Positions 18,234-26,892 of a stretch of 46,254 nt of DNA are shown one piece after another. Position 1 is the first letter of the stretch; each line of letters starts with the position of its first letter. This stretch comes from Thermoanaerobacteraceae bacterium (GTDB taxonomy: Bacteria; Bacillota; Thermoanaerobacteria; Thermoanaerobacterales; UBA4877). Location of the stretch: contig JASEJQ010000014.1 in assembly GCA_030016635.1 (NCBI GenBank), positions 1-46,254 on the forward strand, read 5' to 3'. A program made the translations under genes and the position numbers. The notes beneath the pieces were generated by a model, which worked only from the letters and a program-made list of their open reading frames with translations, was not told where the DNA came from and searched no databases.

Positions 18234-19211
18234 TCAGAATATAATATTTATTTTATACCCGCATCTTGCACAGGTTCCATCTTTTATACCCTTCACCTTT
18301 GTCCTGTATCCACGTTCAACTATTATATTATGGCACTCAGGACAGTAAGTATTATTATCGGTACCATACACATTTCCTATATATACATAGTTTAAATATT
18401 TCTCCGCTGTTTCTCTCGCAAAAAGCATCATTTCAATAGGTGTTTCCGGCTTGTCCATTTTATATTGAGGAAAGTATCTGGATAGATGAAGCGGTATATC
18501 CTGGCTTATGGAAGAGAGCCACCTTGCCATTTCACCAATATCTTTCAAATTGTCATTCAGGTCTGGTATAATGAGATTTGTAATTTCTATATGGGTACTA
18601 CGGTATGATATCTCAATGGTTTTCTTAACACTGTCCAGCTTACCCTTGCATATCTTCTTATAGAATTCACTCTGGCCCTTGAGGTCTATGTTCATAGCAT
18701 CAATATATGGAAGCAGTTCCAGCAATGGTTCTTCCTCGATATAACCGTTAGTAACAAGTACATTCATAAGTCCTTCCTCTTTTGCCTTTTTAGCAGTATC
18801 AAGGACAAACTCATACCATATCATTGGTTCGTTGTATGTATAAGCTATGCCTATATTCCTATCATTTTTCTTTGCTATTTTAATTGTATCACTAACAGTT
18901 ACCTCCTGCATTATGGGTATATCCTGCGATAATTCCCAGTTCTGGCAAAAACTACATTTTAAATTACAGCCAAAGGATGAAATGGACAGGATAGATGAGC
19001 CAGGATAAAAATGATAGAGGGGCTTTTTCTCCATAGGGTCCATTGATAGAGCAGAAATTTTACCATAGTTTAAAGTATAAAGCACACCACCTATATTTTT
19101 GCGTGCCCTGCATGCCCCTATCCTTCCATCCATAATATGGCAATGGACAGGGCAAAGAAAGCAATGCACTCTCCCCCTGTCCTCTTTCTCGTAATATAGG
19201 GCTTCATTCAT
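18234..19211 (-). CDS. amrS: AmmeMemoRadiSam system radical SAM enzyme
   Basis: This 325-residue radical SAM protein resembles pyruvate formate-lyase activating enzymes. The [4Fe-4S] motif CNLKCSFC gives Cys82, Cys86 and Cys89. It also has an N-terminal cysteine set (C17, C20, C24, C34) and a C-terminal pair of CxxC-type knuckles (CPECH and CARCG), as usual in AmrS. It probably modifies a substrate together with the Memo-AMMECR1 protein encoded just upstream; the two genes overlap by eight bases. The biochemical reaction of this conserved system is not settled, so function is inferred only from family and context. Confidence 0.9.
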   Translation of the reverse strand: MNEALYYEKEDRGRVHCFLCPVHCHIMDGRIGACRARKNIGGVLYTLNYGKISALSMDPMEKKPLYHFYPGSSILSISSFGCNLKCSFCQNWELSQDIPIMQEVTVSDTIKIAKKNDRNIGIAYTYNEPMIWYEFVLDTAKKAKEEGLMNVLVTNGYIEEEPLLELLPYIDAMNIDLKGQSEFYKKICKGKLDSVKKTIEISYRSTHIEITNLIIPDLNDNLKDIGEMARWLSSISQDIPLHLSRYFPQYKMDKPETPIEMMLFARETAEKYLNYVYIGNVYGTDNNTYCPECHNIIVERGYRTKVKGIKDGTCARCGYKINIIF

Positions 19212-20574
19212 GTCTTATCACCTCAAAACGGAGCATCTCATATACCTCATCCGGCCTTATGCCAGCTTTGCGCAGAGCTATGGATAATTGCTCTTCCACT
19301 GTATCTACACCCTCTAAATCTGGCAGCAAAACTCCGGTGCGAAAACCTTTTTTGACTACCACGCCGTATCGCTTTGGGTCTAAAACACTTTTATCTATTA
19401 TGGGTTCAGGAATGGTAAGTACATCTACAGAATATGCCAGAGCATTTAGCTCGCCTTCGGTTACCGGATAGAACCTCGGGTCTTCAGTACCGGCACTGAC
19501 AGCATTGTAAATAATCTCTTCTGCTATATTCTTTCTTACAGGCATTATAGTTCCTATGCATCCCCTTAATTCTCCATCCTTTTTTAATGATACAAATGCC
19601 CCTGTTCTTTTTTTATACATCTCCTCGGGCAAACCTTCAGGTACAGGCATTATGCTATGCCTTGTAATATAATATTCCAGACTTTCTTTTGCCAGGCGAA
19701 CATAAGGGTCCATTTCTTTTTTTACCTCCGTTTCGCTGTTTAGGGCATAAGATTTTACCAGAAATTCTGCTACACCATACCCAACCCCAAAGGGTCCTTC
19801 ATGGGAAATCACACGAGGTGCAATTTCTAGTTTGTCTAGTATACCCATCATAATTAATATAGACCTGAAACCACACTCAGCTGCTTCATCTATAAGTGCC
19901 TTATCCATTTCCATAACCGATTTGGAATCCATATGCTCTAATAATTCCAGTATTTTTTCGTCAAAAATATTACCTTTCGGTGTGTAGCCATTGGGAGAAT
20001 TCGGCGTAAGTTTATGTGATAGGTCGCCACTGGCCACCACCACAACGTCATCTGTTAGCGACTTTATGACATTTTGTATGATTGTCCCGAATCGGTAAAG
20101 TTCTTTAAAAGCCAGAAAACCATAGGATATATGGACTAGCTTAAATTCATTGTATTGTTTTGTGATAAAATATAATGGTACTACCGCACCGTGGTCAAGA
20201 CTCAAGTCGAGGTCGTACCGTGCGGCCAATCTTTCATCTGCTTTTAGACATTTAATTCCATTCAGGTTGGCTTCTTCTATAATACGTTCTGTCAGTTCCA
20301 TATTGTTTTCAAATCCCATCTTAACCTGGGGTGCACCAAAGTAACCCAGGTCTCCCGCAATATCCGGCATACCATATGCACATACTGCATCCCTGAACAC
20401 GTACCCATGAGGTGAAATGATAATGACAGTCTGAGGTCTTAATTTCGAGATCGTCTTTGAAACATCATTCATGGCGTCAATTGTCTTTTGTATCTTTTTC
20501 TCCTCTCCCTTACCCACCTCCGGTATAATTATCGGCGGATGAGGCATGAGGAATGAGGCCAGGATTTTTCCCAT
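19204..20574 (-). CDS. Fused AmmeMemoRadiSam protein B (Memo) and A (AMMECR1)
   Basis: The 456-residue protein joins two modules. Residues 1-270 are a Memo/extradiol-dioxygenase-class LigB-like domain with [11 protein letters not shown], a central SGDLSHKL metal-site-like motif and [12 protein letters not shown]. Residues 285-456 are an AMMECR1 domain with the GCIGT motif ([12 protein letters not shown]) and DVLTIPEP. Separate genes for the two halves are common, so the fusion strengthens the idea that they act in one complex with AmrS. The start is placed at the ATG at 20574 because AAGGAGG lies eight bases upstream; a longer frame from 20604 would overlap cwlD. The catalytic product is unknown. 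Confidence 0.88.
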   Translation of the reverse strand: MGKILASFLMPHPPIIIPEVGKGEEKKIQKTIDAMNDVSKTISKLRPQTVIIISPHGYVFRDAVCAYGMPDIAGDLGYFGAPQVKMGFENNMELTERIIEEANLNGIKCLKADERLAARYDLDLSLDHGAVVPLYFITKQYNEFKLVHISYGFLAFKELYRFGTIIQNVIKSLTDDVVVVASGDLSHKLTPNSPNGYTPKGNIFDEKILELLEHMDSKSVMEMDKALIDEAAECGFRSILIMMGILDKLEIAPRVISHEGPFGVGYGVAEFLVKSYALNSETEVKKEMDPYVRLAKESLEYYITRHSIMPVPEGLPEEMYKKRTGAFVSLKKDGELRGCIGTIMPVRKNIAEEIIYNAVSAGTEDPRFYPVTEGELNALAYSVDVLTIPEPIIDKSVLDPKRYGVVVKKGFRTGVLLPDLEGVDTVEEQLSIALRKAGIRPDEVYEMLRFEVIRHE

Positions 20575-20587
20575 GGTATATACCTCC

Positions 20588-21256
20588 TTATTCCATAGTT
20601 TCAAAATATTTATTTATCCCTAGATATATTGCCCATGCTATCTTTTCCTGATACCCGTCATCCAGCAGAAGTTTATATTCCTCAGGATTGGACATAAAAC
20701 CGCATTCTACTATGACAGCCGGCATATATGTATTTTTGAGTACGTAATAGTTGTCTGACGTAGCAGCCTGCCTCTTATTACCTCTATCCAGTATCTTTAT
20801 CAGCTGCTCTTGAATTGCCTCCGCTAATATTTTACCATTTTTTGAGCTGGAATAGTAAAAGGTTTGTGCGCCAAAATATTTTGATTGTGGAAAACTATTG
20901 AGATGTACGCTTACAAAAATATCAGCATTGTGTTTTCTTGCGATTTCCATACGTTCTCTCATATCACTGCTTTTTGTACTTCCAAGTGCATAATTATCTC
21001 CTCTGGTTAAAATTGCCTTCCCGCCTGACTCTTCAATAAGTCTTTTTAATTTAAAGGCAATTTTTAAGTTTATCTCAGACTCTTTTGTACCGCCTGCTGT
21101 TTTGCCAGGGTCCCAGCCACCATGACCGGGGTCTATGACTATAATCCTGGATGTTGTTGGAAGACTAAATGTAGTGGTAACCTGTGTTTTTATGTAAAAG
21201 GTTGTGAGTATGATAACAAAAGTCAAAAGATATGTAACAGGCTTGATATCTGACAA
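20588..21256 (-). CDS. cwlD: N-acetylmuramoyl-L-alanine amidase, CwlD type
   Basis: The 222-residue protein has one N-terminal membrane anchor (about 8-24) and an Amidase_3 catalytic domain. Zinc ligands are visible at His45 (DPGHGG), Glu59 (TKESEINL) and His118 (SVHLNS), with the catalytic glutamate at Glu184 (VECGFMSN). Short, membrane-anchored amidases without wall-binding repeats are characteristic of CwlD, which removes peptide from muramic acid to allow muramic-delta-lactam formation in the spore cortex. A TTG start is used, preceded by AGGGGA. It heads the operon running to the USP-like gene. Confidence 0.86.
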   Translation of the reverse strand: MSDIKPVTYLLTFVIILTTFYIKTQVTTTFSLPTTSRIIVIDPGHGGWDPGKTAGGTKESEINLKIAFKLKRLIEESGGKAILTRGDNYALGSTKSSDMRERMEIARKHNADIFVSVHLNSFPQSKYFGAQTFYYSSSKNGKILAEAIQEQLIKILDRGNKRQAATSDNYYVLKNTYMPAVIVECGFMSNPEEYKLLLDDGYQEKIAWAIYLGINKYFETME

Positions 21257-21309
21257 ATATATATCCCCTTTCTTTTAATATTTCTATGTAATTTTATGCT
21301 TGATTGTAA

Positions 21310-21336
21310 ACAAAATTGATATTGATACATAGCATA
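21310..21336 (+). promoter_or_regulatory. Candidate SigK promoter of the LysM gene
   Basis: AC at 21310-21311 is followed after exactly 16 bp by CATAGCATA (21328-21336), matching the SigK consensus AC-N16/17-CATAnnnTA. The predicted start of transcription would lie just before the AAAGGAGG box. The consensus is short and the DNA is AT-rich, so a chance match is possible. Confidence 0.4.
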
Positions 21337-21362
21337 TATTAGCAAGAAAGGAGGGAATAAAA

Positions 21363-22202
21363 TTGGTAACAAGAAGAATAACCTATATAGTAAGACCTGG
21401 CGATACACTGTTTTCCATTGCCAGAATGTTCAACACTTCTATAGACGATATAGTGAGGGAAAACAATATAGTAAATCCTGCATTGATATATCCAGGAATG
21501 CAGTTGATTATACCCATGAAAGGTGTGCTGTATACGGTAAGGCCTGAAGATACTGTCTATGGCATAGCAATGAGGTTTGGGGTGCCTTATGAATCTATTA
21601 TCTATGCAAATAGTCTTGTCTACCCATATGTTATATATCCCAATACGACTCTTTTCATCCCTGGTGCCAGAGATACAGAATATGCAGGGATACCAGCTTA
21701 TCCAGGCATGCCATATCCATGGCCACCTGAATACGGCTATCCAAATCCCCCTGGTTACGGTTACCCATGGCCTTATCCACCCGTGGGAGGATGTCCAATT
21801 TCGCCTCAGCCTGCTCCTGCTCCAGCACCTATACCTGTGCCAATACCACAACCTGTGCCTCCAACACCCGAACCATGCGACTATTTTGTCTATACTGTAA
21901 AACCTGGTGATACGCTGTTTGTACTTGCAACGCTATTCTGCACTACCGTCGATGCTATAGCAAACGCCAACAACATCAAAGACCCTAATAAAATTAATAT
22001 TGGTCAGAGACTTAGGATACCGGTATCTGATGGAAGGTTAAGATATTATACAGTTAGACCCGGTGATAGCCTCTATGAAATTGCCAGAAGATTTAATACT
22101 ACTGTTGAATCTATTGCAAAGGCAAATGACATTGCTGACCCTGCTAAAATTTATCCTGGCCAGAGACTTGTGATAATATCTAACTGTAAGCCAGACCCAT
22201 AA
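21363..22202 (+). CDS. Four-LysM-domain protein, possible spore coat protein
   Basis: The 279-residue protein has four LysM domains: two N-terminal (about 4-52 and 55-100), a Pro/Tyr-rich linker of about 75 residues, and two C-terminal (about 178-222 and 230-275). Each shows the YTV.PGDTL...A..F pattern and ends in a hydrophobic strand. LysM domains bind N-acetylglucosamine-containing polymers. There is no signal peptide or catalytic domain, which resembles mother-cell-made spore coat proteins such as SafA. The TTG start has GGAGG eight bases upstream. It is divergent from cwlD, and the SigK-like site fits a sporulation role, but this remains inference. Confidence 0.85.
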   Translation: MVTRRITYIVRPGDTLFSIARMFNTSIDDIVRENNIVNPALIYPGMQLIIPMKGVLYTVRPEDTVYGIAMRFGVPYESIIYANSLVYPYVIYPNTTLFIPGARDTEYAGIPAYPGMPYPWPPEYGYPNPPGYGYPWPYPPVGGCPISPQPAPAPAPIPVPIPQPVPPTPEPCDYFVYTVKPGDTLFVLATLFCTTVDAIANANNIKDPNKINIGQRLRIPVSDGRLRYYTVRPGDSLYEIARRFNTTVESIAKANDIADPAKIYPGQRLVIISNCKPDP

Positions 22203-22211
22203 ATTATTTTA

Positions 22212-22233
22212 TTCATTAAAAAATTTTAATGAA
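22212..22233 (+). terminator. AT-rich palindrome after the LysM gene
   Basis: TTCATTAAAA pairs perfectly with TTTTAATGAA across two bases, ten bases downstream of the stop codon. It is AT-rich and lacks a clean T-run, so termination here would be weak. Confidence 0.35.
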
Positions 22234-22251
22234 GGATTTTGGTCACTTATG

Positions 22252-22260
22252 TGATATAAT
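22252..22260 (+). promoter_or_regulatory. Extended -10 promoter for the riboswitch operon
   Basis: TGATATAAT is a perfect extended -10 element located about 15 bases before the riboswitch aptamer. No convincing -35 box lies at the usual distance, which is typical of extended -10 promoters. Confidence 0.6.
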
Positions 22261-22271
22261 AAACAATAGTC

Positions 22272-22406
22272 AAGAGTGTATCTAAGGGTTCCGCCTTGTA
22301 AAGGGTCTGTGACCGAGCGATGCAACCCAGGTTTATCTGGTTACACCGTGGGTATAAAATACCCCAGCGGCAGGTCTTGATGGTTTTTCCTGCTGCTGGG
22401 GTATTA
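22272..22406 (+). promoter_or_regulatory. ykkC-family riboswitch (subtype-2-like) with expression platform
   Basis: The leader carries the conserved ykkC blocks in order: GTATCTAAGGGTTCC (22277-22291), GACCGAGCGATGCA (22311-22324), a variable hairpin, GGTTACACCG, and GGGTATAAAATACCC. The GACCGAGCG and TTACACCGTGGG forms and the GCGGCAGG tail look more like the ppGpp/PRPP-type subtypes than the guanidine-I type, but ligand cannot be decided by eye. The 3' strand of the last aptamer helix (22359-22374) also pairs over 16 bp, with one wobble, with CCTGCTGCTGGGGTAT at 22389-22404. Ligand binding should therefore block that hairpin and turn expression on. The tail after the hairpin is only partly T-rich. 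Confidence 0.8.
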
Positions 22407-22423
22407 TTATAAATAATATATTT
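22389..22423 (+). terminator. Riboswitch-controlled terminator, 3' arm and tail
   Basis: The 3' arm at 22389-22404 closes a 16-bp hairpin whose 5' arm (22359-22374) is shared with the aptamer. The hairpin is followed by AT-rich sequence and a TTTTTT run at 22421 onward, so it probably works as a transcription attenuator. Confidence 0.6.
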
Positions 22424-22532
22424 TTTCAATGGAAGGCGGTGATATATTAGTGCATTAAAATATTATAAGAGGTTTATTCAGTGACACCATAATTAACATT
22501 ACACAACTCATAAATTATAAAGGGGGATTCAA

Positions 22533-23708
22533 ATGCAACCAATCGTAGCCTTGACAATTGTTCTTGTAGTTTTTGCGCTTGGAGACATAGTATCTGCTAA
22601 GACAAAAGCTCTGTTATCAATGCTTTTTGTAAGTTCCATAGTCTTTCTGGTAGGGTTCTGGCTTGGTCTGCCAAAAGACCTTTTTGCAGCATCCCAGCTT
22701 GTAGGGATAGGAAGTGTATTAATTGGTTTGCTCATTACCCATATGGGTACTTTAATGAGTATTAGCGACTTAATAAAGCAATGGAAGACTGTAATAATAG
22801 CCCTTGGTGCCGTTGCTGGCGTAGGAATATTTGTACTTATACCGGGCAGCATGATATATGGAAGGCAAATTGCGGCTGTTGCGGCTCCACCAATATCCGG
22901 AGGCGTCGTTGCTGCACTGATGATGTCTGACGCTGCAAAGGCAAAAGGATTAACAGACCTGGCAGTATTTGCTACAATGCTTTTAGTGGCTCAGGGATTT
23001 ATAGGTTATCCTCTTTCATCAATTTTCTTGACAAAAGAGGCTAAAAGGATTAAAAAGAATAAAGAGGAATATCAAAAACTCCAGTTTGAAACTGCCATTA
23101 CCAGGGATGATGACAAAAAGAAGAGTTTTGGACTCCCACCAATGCCAAAGGAATTCCAAACATCTACAGTGTATCTGGCCAAGCTTTCCCTTGGTGCTCT
23201 CGTTGCAATAAAGTTAGCTGCGCTATTTAATAATGCAATACATCCCTATGTATGGGCTTTATTTATAGGTATTGCCTTGAGAGAAATAGGATTCCTGGAA
23301 GAGGATATATTTACAAAGGCAAATTCCTTTGGTATATCTATGGTTACACTTCTGGCCATAGTCATGGGTAACCTATCCCAGGCAACACCCCAGATTATTC
23401 TTGAATATCTTTCCCCATTGGTAGGTACGTTGATTCTTGGGGTTATAGGCATATTTATTTTTACATTTATCCTTGGCAAATTGCTCGGCTATTCCTTCGA
23501 AATGGCCGCCACAATAGGTCTTACAGCCCTATATGGTTTCCCCGGGACGTATATACTCACACAGGAGGCTGCAAAAGCTGTAGCCGATAATGAAGAGGAA
23601 AGACAGCTCATAATGAATGAGATACTTCCAAAGATGCTGGTAGCAGGATTTGTTACCGTAACCATTTCCTCAGTGATATTGGCAAGCATCTTTGTAAAAT
23701 TTATATAG
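22533..23708 (+). CDS. Unrecognised polytopic membrane transporter under riboswitch control
   Basis: This 391-residue protein has about ten hydrophobic segments in two halves separated by a charged cytosolic loop (about residues 168-205, rich in Lys/Glu). A glycine-rich segment APPISGGVVAALMMSDAA in the first half and GLTALYGFPGTYILTQEAA in the second look like the paired re-entrant motifs of GltS/2-hydroxycarboxylate-type secondary carriers. I could not assign a known family. It has AAAGGGGG before its ATG, follows the ykkC-type leader and is followed after 15 bases by an M20 amidohydrolase, so it probably moves the amidohydrolase substrate or product, perhaps an amino-acid conjugate. Confidence 0.75.
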   Translation: MQPIVALTIVLVVFALGDIVSAKTKALLSMLFVSSIVFLVGFWLGLPKDLFAASQLVGIGSVLIGLLITHMGTLMSISDLIKQWKTVIIALGAVAGVGIFVLIPGSMIYGRQIAAVAAPPISGGVVAALMMSDAAKAKGLTDLAVFATMLLVAQGFIGYPLSSIFLTKEAKRIKKNKEEYQKLQFETAITRDDDKKKSFGLPPMPKEFQTSTVYLAKLSLGALVAIKLAALFNNAIHPYVWALFIGIALREIGFLEEDIFTKANSFGISMVTLLAIVMGNLSQATPQIILEYLSPLVGTLILGVIGIFIFTFILGKLLGYSFEMAATIGLTALYGFPGTYILTQEAAKAVADNEEERQLIMNEILPKMLVAGFVTVTISSVILASIFVKFI

Positions 23709-23723
23709 AAAGGGATGAATTAA

Positions 23724-24902
23724 ATGTTTGATGTTAAAAAGGAATGTCAGCAACTGTTTGATGAGGTTGTGGCCCTGCGGAGGGACTTTCACAAACATCC
23801 AGAGTTGGGTTTTCAGGAGGTCAGAACCTCAACAATTGTAGCAGAAAAGTTGAAAGAATATGGGCTTGAGGTAAAGACAGGCGTGAACAAGACAGGAGTA
23901 GTTGGCCTTTTAAGAGGTGCTCAGTCAGGAAAAACTGTGCTTTTAAGAGCTGATATGGATGCCCTTAAGGTAAATGAAGAAAATGAGTGTGACTACAGGT
24001 CTGAGGTAGATGGTGTAATGCATGCATGCGGCCATGATGCACATACGGCAATGCTCCTTATGGCCGCTAAGGTACTGTCTATGCACAAAGATGAGATTAA
24101 AGGAAATATCAAATTCTTGTTCCAGCCATCAGAGGAAAATTTCCCTGGCGGTGCACTGGGGATGATAGAGGAAGGTGTCATGGAAAACCCCCACGTGGAT
24201 GCAGTTTTTGGACAGCATGTATGGGCTGGCATACCGGCCGGTAAAATCGGTGTAAGGCCAGGCCCACTCATGGCTGCCCCTGATGAATTCAGGCTTACTA
24301 TAAGGGGCAAAGGTGGACACGGTTCGGCTCCCCATCTCGGCATTGACGCCTTAGTTATAGGCGCTCAGGTAGTACTGGCCTTACAGACTCTGGTCAGTCG
24401 TGAGATCGATCCATTAAATCCTGCTGTAGTCTCCATAGGTACTTTTAACAGCGGCACTGTAATGAATGCCATCCCTTCGGAGGCTAAAATGACCGGTACT
24501 GTAAGGCTCACAGACCCGGAATTGAGAAAAGAAATGCCCGATAAGATTGAAAGAATAGTAAAGGGTATATGCGAGGCTCTCCGTGGAGAATATACCCTTG
24601 AGTATGTACATGGTTATCCACCAACAGTAAATGACCCTGAAATGACTGAACTGGCCAGAGAGGCTGTTAAAGAGGTCGTTGGTGAAGAAAACATAGTAGA
24701 CCCAGGGATATCCATGGGCGGTGAGGACTTCTCTTACTTTCTGGAAAAGGCTCCCGGAAGCTTCTTAATGCTGGGTATTACAAACGCCGAAAGGGGTATT
24801 GACAAGAACAATCACCATCCCAGATTCGATATTGATGAAGAGGCACTGCCTTTAGGAGTTGAGGCACTTGTACGAGTGGCTTTGAAGTTTTTAAATAGTT
24901 AA
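23724..24902 (+). CDS. M20-family amidohydrolase
   Basis: The 392-residue enzyme belongs to the M20D group, which includes N-acyl-amino-acid, hippurate and IAA-conjugate hydrolases. Metal-binding residues are visible at Cys102 and His104 (MHACGHDAH), Glu137/Glu138 (FQPSEENFPGG) and His165 (FGQHVW), with a further site in GGEDFSYF. The dimerisation lid begins at GKGGHGSAPH. It would hydrolyse an N-acyl or peptide bond in the cytosol, releasing an amino acid. The exact substrate cannot be told from sequence. It is the second gene of the riboswitch operon. Confidence 0.9.
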   Translation: MFDVKKECQQLFDEVVALRRDFHKHPELGFQEVRTSTIVAEKLKEYGLEVKTGVNKTGVVGLLRGAQSGKTVLLRADMDALKVNEENECDYRSEVDGVMHACGHDAHTAMLLMAAKVLSMHKDEIKGNIKFLFQPSEENFPGGALGMIEEGVMENPHVDAVFGQHVWAGIPAGKIGVRPGPLMAAPDEFRLTIRGKGGHGSAPHLGIDALVIGAQVVLALQTLVSREIDPLNPAVVSIGTFNSGTVMNAIPSEAKMTGTVRLTDPELRKEMPDKIERIVKGICEALRGEYTLEYVHGYPPTVNDPEMTELAREAVKEVVGEENIVDPGISMGGEDFSYFLEKAPGSFLMLGITNAERGIDKNNHHPRFDIDEEALPLGVEALVRVALKFLNS

Positions 24903-24924
24903 TAGACTTTCAATAAAAAGATGT

Positions 24925-24974
24925 CCTATGGCAATAACATCCAGGCGTACCAGCTGGATGTTATTCGCCATAGG
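24925..24974. terminator. Long palindrome between convergent genes
   Basis: The arm at 24925-24944 pairs with the arm at 24954-24974 over 20 bp with one bulged base. On the minus strand it is followed by a short TTTTT run, so it may terminate the cyclodeaminase transcript and also stop the rightward operon. Its left arm contains CAATAACATCC, the same 11 bases that form the left end of repeat copy C, so it may instead be a collapsed derivative of that repeat. Confidence 0.65.
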
Positions 24975-24990
24975 TTATTATCAATGAATA

Positions 24991-25620
24991 TTATATCTCT
25001 GTTTCTTTTAGTATTTTATCCCTTAAGATATTGGCGCTTTTTTCCAGTTCTTTAATCTCATCTCTTGTGCTGTTAACCAATTCATTGTTTTTTATATAAC
25101 TCAGGTTAATTTTTACGTTATCAATAGATCCCAATAGGCCTGAGTGGGCCATCAAAACCCCAACCCCAATATCCGATATAGCGTTGGGATTTACATAGGC
25201 TTTAAGTTTATCAAGGTTCTCGAGTACCTTAAGGCTCAGCTTTGCTGTCTCTAAAGGCACCTCCATGGCTTTCACATAGGCTGTCTGAAGAGCTTCTGTC
25301 CTTATGTTTTTCTCTTCCTCAGTATTCTTGGGCAACTTAATTGCCTCCATAACTGCATCATATGCTTTGGTGTCCTCATCAATCAGCTCTGTAAGACGTT
25401 GCTTCAATTTTGCACATTCATCATAGGTGTAGTCGATCATGTATTTTATTGTTTCATCATATTCTTCATAAAACTTCTTTCCAACAGTCAGATTAACAAC
25501 CATCATCCCTAGTGAGACCCCTAAACTCGATGATAGGGCCGATACGCTACCACCCCCCGGTGTTGGTGAACCGCTCGAAAGCAAATCAAGATAACTCTTT
25601 ATAGTTTCATCTGCAAGCAT
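24991..25620 (-). CDS. Formiminotetrahydrofolate cyclodeaminase family protein
   Basis: This 209-residue all-helical protein matches the FTCD C-terminal/FchA family, with the N-terminal GSPTPGGGSVSALSSSLG folate-binding loop. It should convert 5-formimino-THF to 5,10-methenyl-THF and ammonia; some relatives act as methenyl-THF cyclohydrolases. The gene is the last of the hut set and lies downstream of hutI, which supports the cyclodeaminase role. The ATG at 25620 is preferred over an in-frame ATG three codons upstream because the AAAGGG box would touch the latter. Confidence 0.9.
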   Translation of the reverse strand: MLADETIKSYLDLLSSGSPTPGGGSVSALSSSLGVSLGMMVVNLTVGKKFYEEYDETIKYMIDYTYDECAKLKQRLTELIDEDTKAYDAVMEAIKLPKNTEEEKNIRTEALQTAYVKAMEVPLETAKLSLKVLENLDKLKAYVNPNAISDIGVGVLMAHSGLLGSIDNVKINLSYIKNNELVNSTRDEIKELEKSANILRDKILKETEI

Positions 25621-25641
25621 ACAATTCATCCCTTTCTTTAT

Positions 25642-26883
25642 TTATTCCTGAGCTTTGTAAACAATACTGCCTCTTTTAACAACCGTATTTGATAGGTTTA
25701 CCCCCAGATGATATGGTATATAATTGAGGTTTGGTGCATCAAAGACAACCACATCACCTGCCTTGCCTTCTTCAATCGTGCCTATCAGTTCACCCATACC
25801 AATGGCGCAGGCTGCATTAAGGGTTGCAGCGGTAATAATCTCCTCCGGCGTCATTTTAAGCTTCACAGCGGCCATATTCATAACAAACTGCATGGACTCT
25901 GTAGGAGAGCTTCCAGGATTATAATCAGTGGCCAGAGCGACGGCTAAACCCATTTCTATCATGTCCCTTGCTCTGGCAAATTTCTCTTCCAGGTTGAAAG
26001 AGGTTATTGGAAGCAGCACAGCTATTACACCTGCTTCTTTCATTTTCATCAGACCTTCATCAGTTGATGCAAGCAGGTGATCAGCTGAGACTGCTCTAAG
26101 CTCTGCCGCCAGTTCTGCTCCACCCATAGGATTTATCTCATCGGCATGAATCTTAAGCCCCAGGCCCAGTTCTCTGGCCTTTGTCAAAATGTATCTGGAA
26201 TCATCTATGTCAAAAACCCCTTCCTCACAGAATACATCGCAGTAACGGGCCAGGCCTTCCTCAGCAACCTTTGGCAGCATGTCTTCAACCACCAGATGGA
26301 CATAAGCGTCTTTGTCATTTTTGTATTCTTCCGGAACCGCATGGGCACCCATAAAGGTAGGCACTATATCAATAGGCTGAAGTGAGTCGAGATTGTGCAT
26401 TAATCTTAAAAGCCTGAGCTCTTGTTCAGTATTTAGCCCATATCCGCTCTTAACCTCTGCAGTTGTAGTGCCATACTTAACCATGCGCCTCAATGATTTT
26501 AATATTTGAGAGATTATAGCACCATCACTGGCAGACCGTGTTGATCTGACTGTGTTTAAAATACCTCCCCCACTTTTTAAGATATCAAGATAAGATACAC
26601 CCTTTAGCTTTAAAGCCATTTCATTTTCCCGTGAGCCCACATGGATAAGATGAGTATGCGGGTCTACCAGCCCGGGTGTGACAACTTTTCCTTCTGCATT
26701 TATAGTTGTTTTTGCCTCTATCCTTGATGGATCACCCTCTGCAACCTCTACTATAACCCCATCATCTATGGCTATATACCCTTTTTCGATTATCCTGACA
26801 TCGTTCATTTCTTTGCCATTTCTGGGGACAGAGCCTGTAGAAGTCACTATTGTTCCGCCCTTTATAAGTGTATCAATCTTCAT
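25642..26883 (-). CDS. hutI: Imidazolonepropionase
   Basis: The 413-residue enzyme hydrolyses 4-imidazolone-5-propionate to N-formimino-L-glutamate, the third step of histidine breakdown. It has the amidohydrolase metal ligands DPHTHL (His76, His78), KIHADE, SADHL and ATDYNPGSSP, and the family-specific GSRENEMALKLKG and GGGILNTVRSTR segments. The ATG at 26883 is chosen since AGGTG lies six bases upstream; a GTG three codons earlier would overlap that box. It begins nine bases after the ftcD stop. Confidence 0.96.
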   Translation of the reverse strand: MKIDTLIKGGTIVTSTGSVPRNGKEMNDVRIIEKGYIAIDDGVIVEVAEGDPSRIEAKTTINAEGKVVTPGLVDPHTHLIHVGSRENEMALKLKGVSYLDILKSGGGILNTVRSTRSASDGAIISQILKSLRRMVKYGTTTAEVKSGYGLNTEQELRLLRLMHNLDSLQPIDIVPTFMGAHAVPEEYKNDKDAYVHLVVEDMLPKVAEEGLARYCDVFCEEGVFDIDDSRYILTKARELGLGLKIHADEINPMGGAELAAELRAVSADHLLASTDEGLMKMKEAGVIAVLLPITSFNLEEKFARARDMIEMGLAVALATDYNPGSSPTESMQFVMNMAAVKLKMTPEEIITAATLNAACAIGMGELIGTIEEGKAGDVVVFDAPNLNYIPYHLGVNLSNTVVKRGSIVYKAQE

Positions 26884-26892
26884 ATCAAACAC

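Noticed and set aside
21339-21851. Minus-strand open frame of 170 codons opposite the LysM gene
   Set aside because: The composition is an artefact of the Pro/Tyr-rich codons on the other strand, and the LysM frame is clearly real.
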